This document shows, in pieces, positions 60,576 to 64,000 of a stretch of DNA of 64,000 bases. The DNA comes from Quadrisphaera sp. INWT6. GTDB taxonomy: Bacteria; Actinomycetota; Actinomycetes; Actinomycetales; Quadrisphaeraceae. The position numbers and the translations under genes are program-made. Under the pieces are notes generated by a model. It did not search any database and was not told where the DNA came from. It saw only the letters and a program-made list of their open reading frames with translations. How positions within the stretch are numbered: the first letter of the stretch is position 1; each line of letters starts with the position of its first letter. The stretch is from assembly GCF_015390235.1 (NCBI RefSeq), contig NZ_VUOH01000003.1, positions 496,001-560,000 of the forward strand. The letters run 5' to 3'.

Positions 60576-63505
60576 TCAGGCGGGGACCACGTTGACGAGC
60601 TTCGGGGCCCGCACCACGACGGTGCGCACACCGCGGCCGTCCAGCGCCCGCTGCAGCGCCGGGGAGGCGAGGGCGAGCTCGCGCAGCGCGTCCTCGGTGA
60701 TGTCGGCGGGCACCTCGAGGCGGTCGCGGACCTTGCCCTGCACCTGCACCACGCAGGTCACCGTCTCCTGGACCAGCAGGGCCGGGTCGGCCTGCGGGAA
60801 CGGGTGGTGGGCCAGCGAGCCGGTGTGGCCCAGGCGGCTCCACAGCTCCTCCGCGACGTGGGGGGCCAGCGGCGCCAGCATGAGCACCAGCGCCTCGACC
60901 GCCTCGCGGGGCGCCGCGGACAGCTTGGTGAGCTCGTTGTTCAGCTCGATCAGCTTGGCGATCGCCGTGTTGAAGCGCAGCGCCGCGAGGTCGGCCGAGA
61001 CGCCGTCGGTGGTGCGGTGCACCAGGGCGCGGACGGCCGGGCTGGCGGGCTCCTCGGTGATGACGAGCTGCCCGGTGGTCTCGTCGACGACGTTGCGCCA
61101 CAGCCGCTGCAGGAACCGCTGGGACCCGACCACGGCGCGGGTCTCCCACGGCCGGGACTGGTCGAGCGGGCCCATCGACATCTCGTACAGGCGGAAGGTG
61201 TCGGCGCCGTACACCTCGTACATCTCGTCGGGCGTGACGACGTTCTTCAGGCTCTTGCCCATCTTCCCGTACTCGCGGGTGACGGGCTCGCCCTCGTAGG
61301 TGAACTCGCGGGCGCCGCTCGCCGAGGCGGTCTCCACGACGTCGGCGGCCGGCACGTGGAAGCCGCGCTCGTCGGTGAAGGCGTCGGCCTGCACGTAGCC
61401 CTGGTTGAACAGCCGGCGGAACGGCTCCTCGGAGGAGACGTGGCCCAGGTCGAACAGGGCCTTGTGCCAGAAGCGGGCGTACAGCAGGTGCAGGACGGCG
61501 TGCTCGACGCCGCCGACGTACAGGTCGACGCCGCCGGTGTCCGTCGAGCCGGGAGCGCCGGCTGCCCGGTCGGGGCGCGGGCCCATCCAGTACGCCTCGA
61601 CCTCGGGGTCGACCAGGCGCTCGGTGTTCTGCGGGTCGAGGTAGCGCAGCTCGTACCAGCACGACCCCGCCCAGTTGGGCATGGTGTTGGTCTCGCGGCG
61701 GTACTGCTTCGGGCCGTCGCCCAGGTCGAGGGTGACGTGCACCCACTCCTGCGCGCGGGCCAGCGGCGGCTCGGGGTCACTGGTGACGTCGTCGGGCTCG
61801 AAGGTGCGCGGGGAGTAGTCGGGCACCTCCGGCAGCAGCACCGGCAGCTGGTCGGCTGGGACGGCCAGGGGCAGCCCGTGCTCGTCGTAGACGACCGGGA
61901 AGGGCTCTCCCCAGTAGCGCTGGCGGCTGAAGAGCCAGTCGCGCAGGCGGTAGGTGGTCACGGGGCGGCCGGCGCCGGTGCGCTCCAGCCACGCCGCGAT
62001 GCGCTCCTTGGCGGCGACGACGTCCAGCCCGTCGAGGTCGACGTCGTCGTTGGAGGAGTTGATCGCCGGGCCCTCACCGGTGAACGCCCCGCCCTCGAAG
62101 CCCTCCGGCGGCTGCACCGTGCGGATGACGGGCAGCTCGAAGCGCTCGGCGAAGGCGTGGTCGCGCTCGTCCTGGCCGGGGACGGCCATGATCGCGCCGG
62201 TGCCGTACCCGATCAGCACGTAGTCGGCCGTGAAGACGGGGACGGCGGTGCGGTCACGGGGTTGGTGGCGTGCAGGCCGGTGAAGACGCCGGTCTTGGTG
62301 CGGCCCTCGTCGGTGCGCTCGGCGTCGGTGCGGGCGGCGGCCTGCGCGCGGTAGGCGGCGACCGCCTCGGCGGGGGTCGCGGCGCCACCGGTCCAGGCCC
62401 CGGGCGTCCCGTCGGGCCAGGCGGCGGGCAGCGCGTCGAGGGCGGCGTGCTCGGGGGCGACCACCATGAACGTGACGCCGAACAGCGTGTCGGGGCGGGT
62501 GGTGAAGACCTCCAGGTCTCCCGCTCCGGCAGCGGCACCGGGGGCGCCGACCAGCGCGAACCGCACCTGGGCGCCGGTGGAGCGGCCGATCCAGTGGCGC
62601 TGCATCGACTTGACCGCCTCGGGCCAGTCGAGGCGGTCCAGGTCGTCGACCAGGCGGTCGGCGTAGGCGGTGATGCGCAGCATCCACTGCTTCAGCGGGC
62701 GCTTGACCACGGGGAAGTTGCCGCGCTCGCTGCGGCCGTCGGCGGTGACCTCCTCGTTCGCCAGCACCGTGCCCAGGCCCGGGCACCAGTTGACGGGCGT
62801 GTCGGAGACGTAGGCCAGGCGGTGCGCGTCGACCAGGCGGCGCCGCGCGACGTCGTCCAGCTGCGCCCAGTCGGAGCCGTCCTCCGGCTGGCGGGCACCG
62901 GAGGAGTAGGCGGCGCGCAGCTCGGCCACCGGGCGGGCGGCGCCGCGGCCGCCGTCGGCGCGGACGTGCTCCGGGTCGTACCAGCTCTCGAACAGCTCCC
63001 GGAAGATCCACTGGGTCCAGCGGTAGTACTCCGGGTCGATGGTGGAGATCGACCGGCGGGCGTCGTGGCCCAGGCCCAGGCGGCGCAGCTGGCGGCGCAT
63101 CGTGGTGATGTTGGCCTCGGTGGTCACCCGGGGGTGCTGCCCGGTCTGCACCGCGTACTGCTCGGCGGGCAGGCCGAAGGCGTCGTAGCCGAGCGTGTGC
63201 AGCACGTTGCGGCCGCACATGCGCTGGTAGCGGGCCCACACGTCGGTGGCGATGTAGCCCAGCGGGTGCCCGACGTGCAGCCCGGCGCCCGAGGGGTACG
63301 GGAACATGTCCATGACGAACAGCGGCTCGCGCCCGGCGACGGCCTCGGCGTCTCCCCACGGCCCGCTGGGGTTGGGGGCCTCGAAGGTGCCCTCGTCGGC
63401 CCAGCGCTGCTGCCACGCGAGCTCCAGCTCGGCCGCGAGCTGAGCGGTGTACCGCTGGGGCGGTGCGTCGCTGGTCGCGGGGGCGGGCTGGTCCGTGGTG
63501 CTCAT
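60576..63505 (-). CDS. leuS: Leucyl-tRNA synthetase, frameshifted as read
   Basis: Class I synthetase that charges tRNA-Leu and edits mischarged tRNA. HIGH-type [28 protein letters not shown], editing domain ([18 protein letters not shown]... ) and, after a frame change, [33 protein letters not shown] (KMSKS, here KMGKS at the expected place), ELNNELTKL and the C-terminal domain are visible. One base is missing near 62249-62256. With it restored, 976 aa matches the normal size. Because leuS is essential, this is most likely a sequence error. Starts ATG at 63505. Confidence 0.94.
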
Positions 63506-63592
63506 GCGGTGGGAGGTCCTCTCGGGGGGCGCCGGTCGCTCCCGGCGGCGTCACCACCAGGGTAGTAGCGCGCCGCACCCGGTCTCCGGGCG

Positions 63593-64000
63593 TCAGCGCA
63601 GCAGGGCCCTCGAGCCGCCGGCGGCGTCGGTGAGGACCCCGGCGACGCTCAGGCCGGCGGCGGCCATGACGGCCCGGAAGCCCGTGCGCCCGTCGGCCGC
63701 GGCGCCGAGGGCCCCCGCGACGCCGGCGGCCAGCAGCAGCGCCCGGGCGGGCGGCCGCAGCTGTGCGCCCCGGCCGGTGAGCAGCAGGGCGTCGGCGGCG
63801 GCCACCCCCAGCGCCGCGCCGGTGCGGCTGGCCCGCGGCCCGAGGCGCTGGGGCAGCCCCCGGACGCCGGTGGCGGCGTCGGCCTCGGCGTCGGGGACGG
63901 TGTTGGCCAGGTGGCCGGCCAGCCCGAGCAGCCCGGCGGCGGCGCAGAGCAGGCGGGGCGCGGGTCGCCCGGCGGCCCCCGCGGCGACCGCCGGCAGCGA
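63593..64000 (-). CDS. UbiA-family prenyltransferase, C-terminal part (truncated by window edge)
   Basis: The C-terminal part of a polytopic membrane protein running off the window. [25 protein letters not shown] matches the second Asp-rich motif of UbiA-type prenyltransferases, with three further hydrophobic segments after it. Such enzymes attach polyprenyl chains to aromatic or sugar acceptors; the substrate cannot be seen from the fragment. Confidence 0.75.
   Translation of the reverse strand, partial: SLPAVAAGAAGRPAPRLLCAAAGLLGLAGHLANTVPDAEADAATGVRGLPQRLGPRASRTGAALGVAAADALLLTGRGAQLRPPARALLLAAGVAGALGAAADGRTGFRAVMAAAGLSVAGVLTDAAGGSRALLR

Overview
This window is a piece of a very GC-rich actinobacterial chromosome; the genes look vertically inherited and housekeeping in character. 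Support for Actinomycetota comes from an F420-dependent glucose-6-phosphate dehydrogenase, GTP-dependent PEP carboxykinase with a RamB-type regulator, DUF3097, DUF4870 and DUF664 proteins, the HrcA/CIRCE system, frequent GTG starts and many leaderless promoters (TANNNT about 6-7 nt before the start codon). A Kineosporiaceae-like genome is a guess only. No phage, insertion sequence, integrase, rRNA, tRNA or CRISPR array was seen.

Layout. 1-8.6 kb: metabolic and accessory genes (GH42 beta-galactosidase, fgd, a membrane-anchored Mrr-like protein, a probable beta-propeller protein, a copper amine oxidase, a DinB/DUF664 protein and small unknowns, one behind a LexA-like box). 8.6-15.2 kb: dnaG, cardiolipin synthase, dgt, dusB. 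15.3-19.4 kb: a CitA/CitB-type two-component system divergent from a DctA dicarboxylate transporter. 19.4-20.7 kb: an AbiEi/DUF559-like gene between two copies of a perfect hairpin in opposite orientation. 20.7-29 kb: PilZ protein, glyS, a hydrolase, a RamB-like regulator divergent from pckG, then recO-uppS. 29-37.8 kb: TspO-like protein, GGDEF protein, leuA behind a leucine-rich leader peptide, and the overlapping block phoH-ybeY-CNNM/CBS-era. 38-45.6 kb: GH15 hydrolase, HIT protein, lipoprotein, an 11-copy palindrome array, and hrcA-dnaJ behind a CIRCE operator, divergent from DUF3097. 45.6-64 kb: hemW, two paralogous acetyltransferases around a MOSC gene, lepA, a secreted amidase, the ATP-grasp/alpha-E/transglutaminase cluster, rpsT, holA, comEC-comEA, leuS and the end of a UbiA-type prenyltransferase.

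How the genes fit together. dctA with its sensor pair, pckG with its regulator and leuA with its attenuator are three separately regulated modules of organic-acid and amino-acid metabolism. phoH-ybeY-era and lepA-rpsT-hemW are the familiar translation and ribosome-maturation neighbourhoods. holA-comEC-comEA is a standard actinobacterial block.

Data quality. Eight reading frames (GH42, fgd, Mrr-like, uppS tail, recO, GGDEF, MOSC, leuS) are each broken by what looks like one single-base indel, mostly at short G/C runs. Because leuS is essential and every gene is restored by one base, sequencing or assembly error is more likely than true gene decay. These genes are therefore listed as CDS with the break described.
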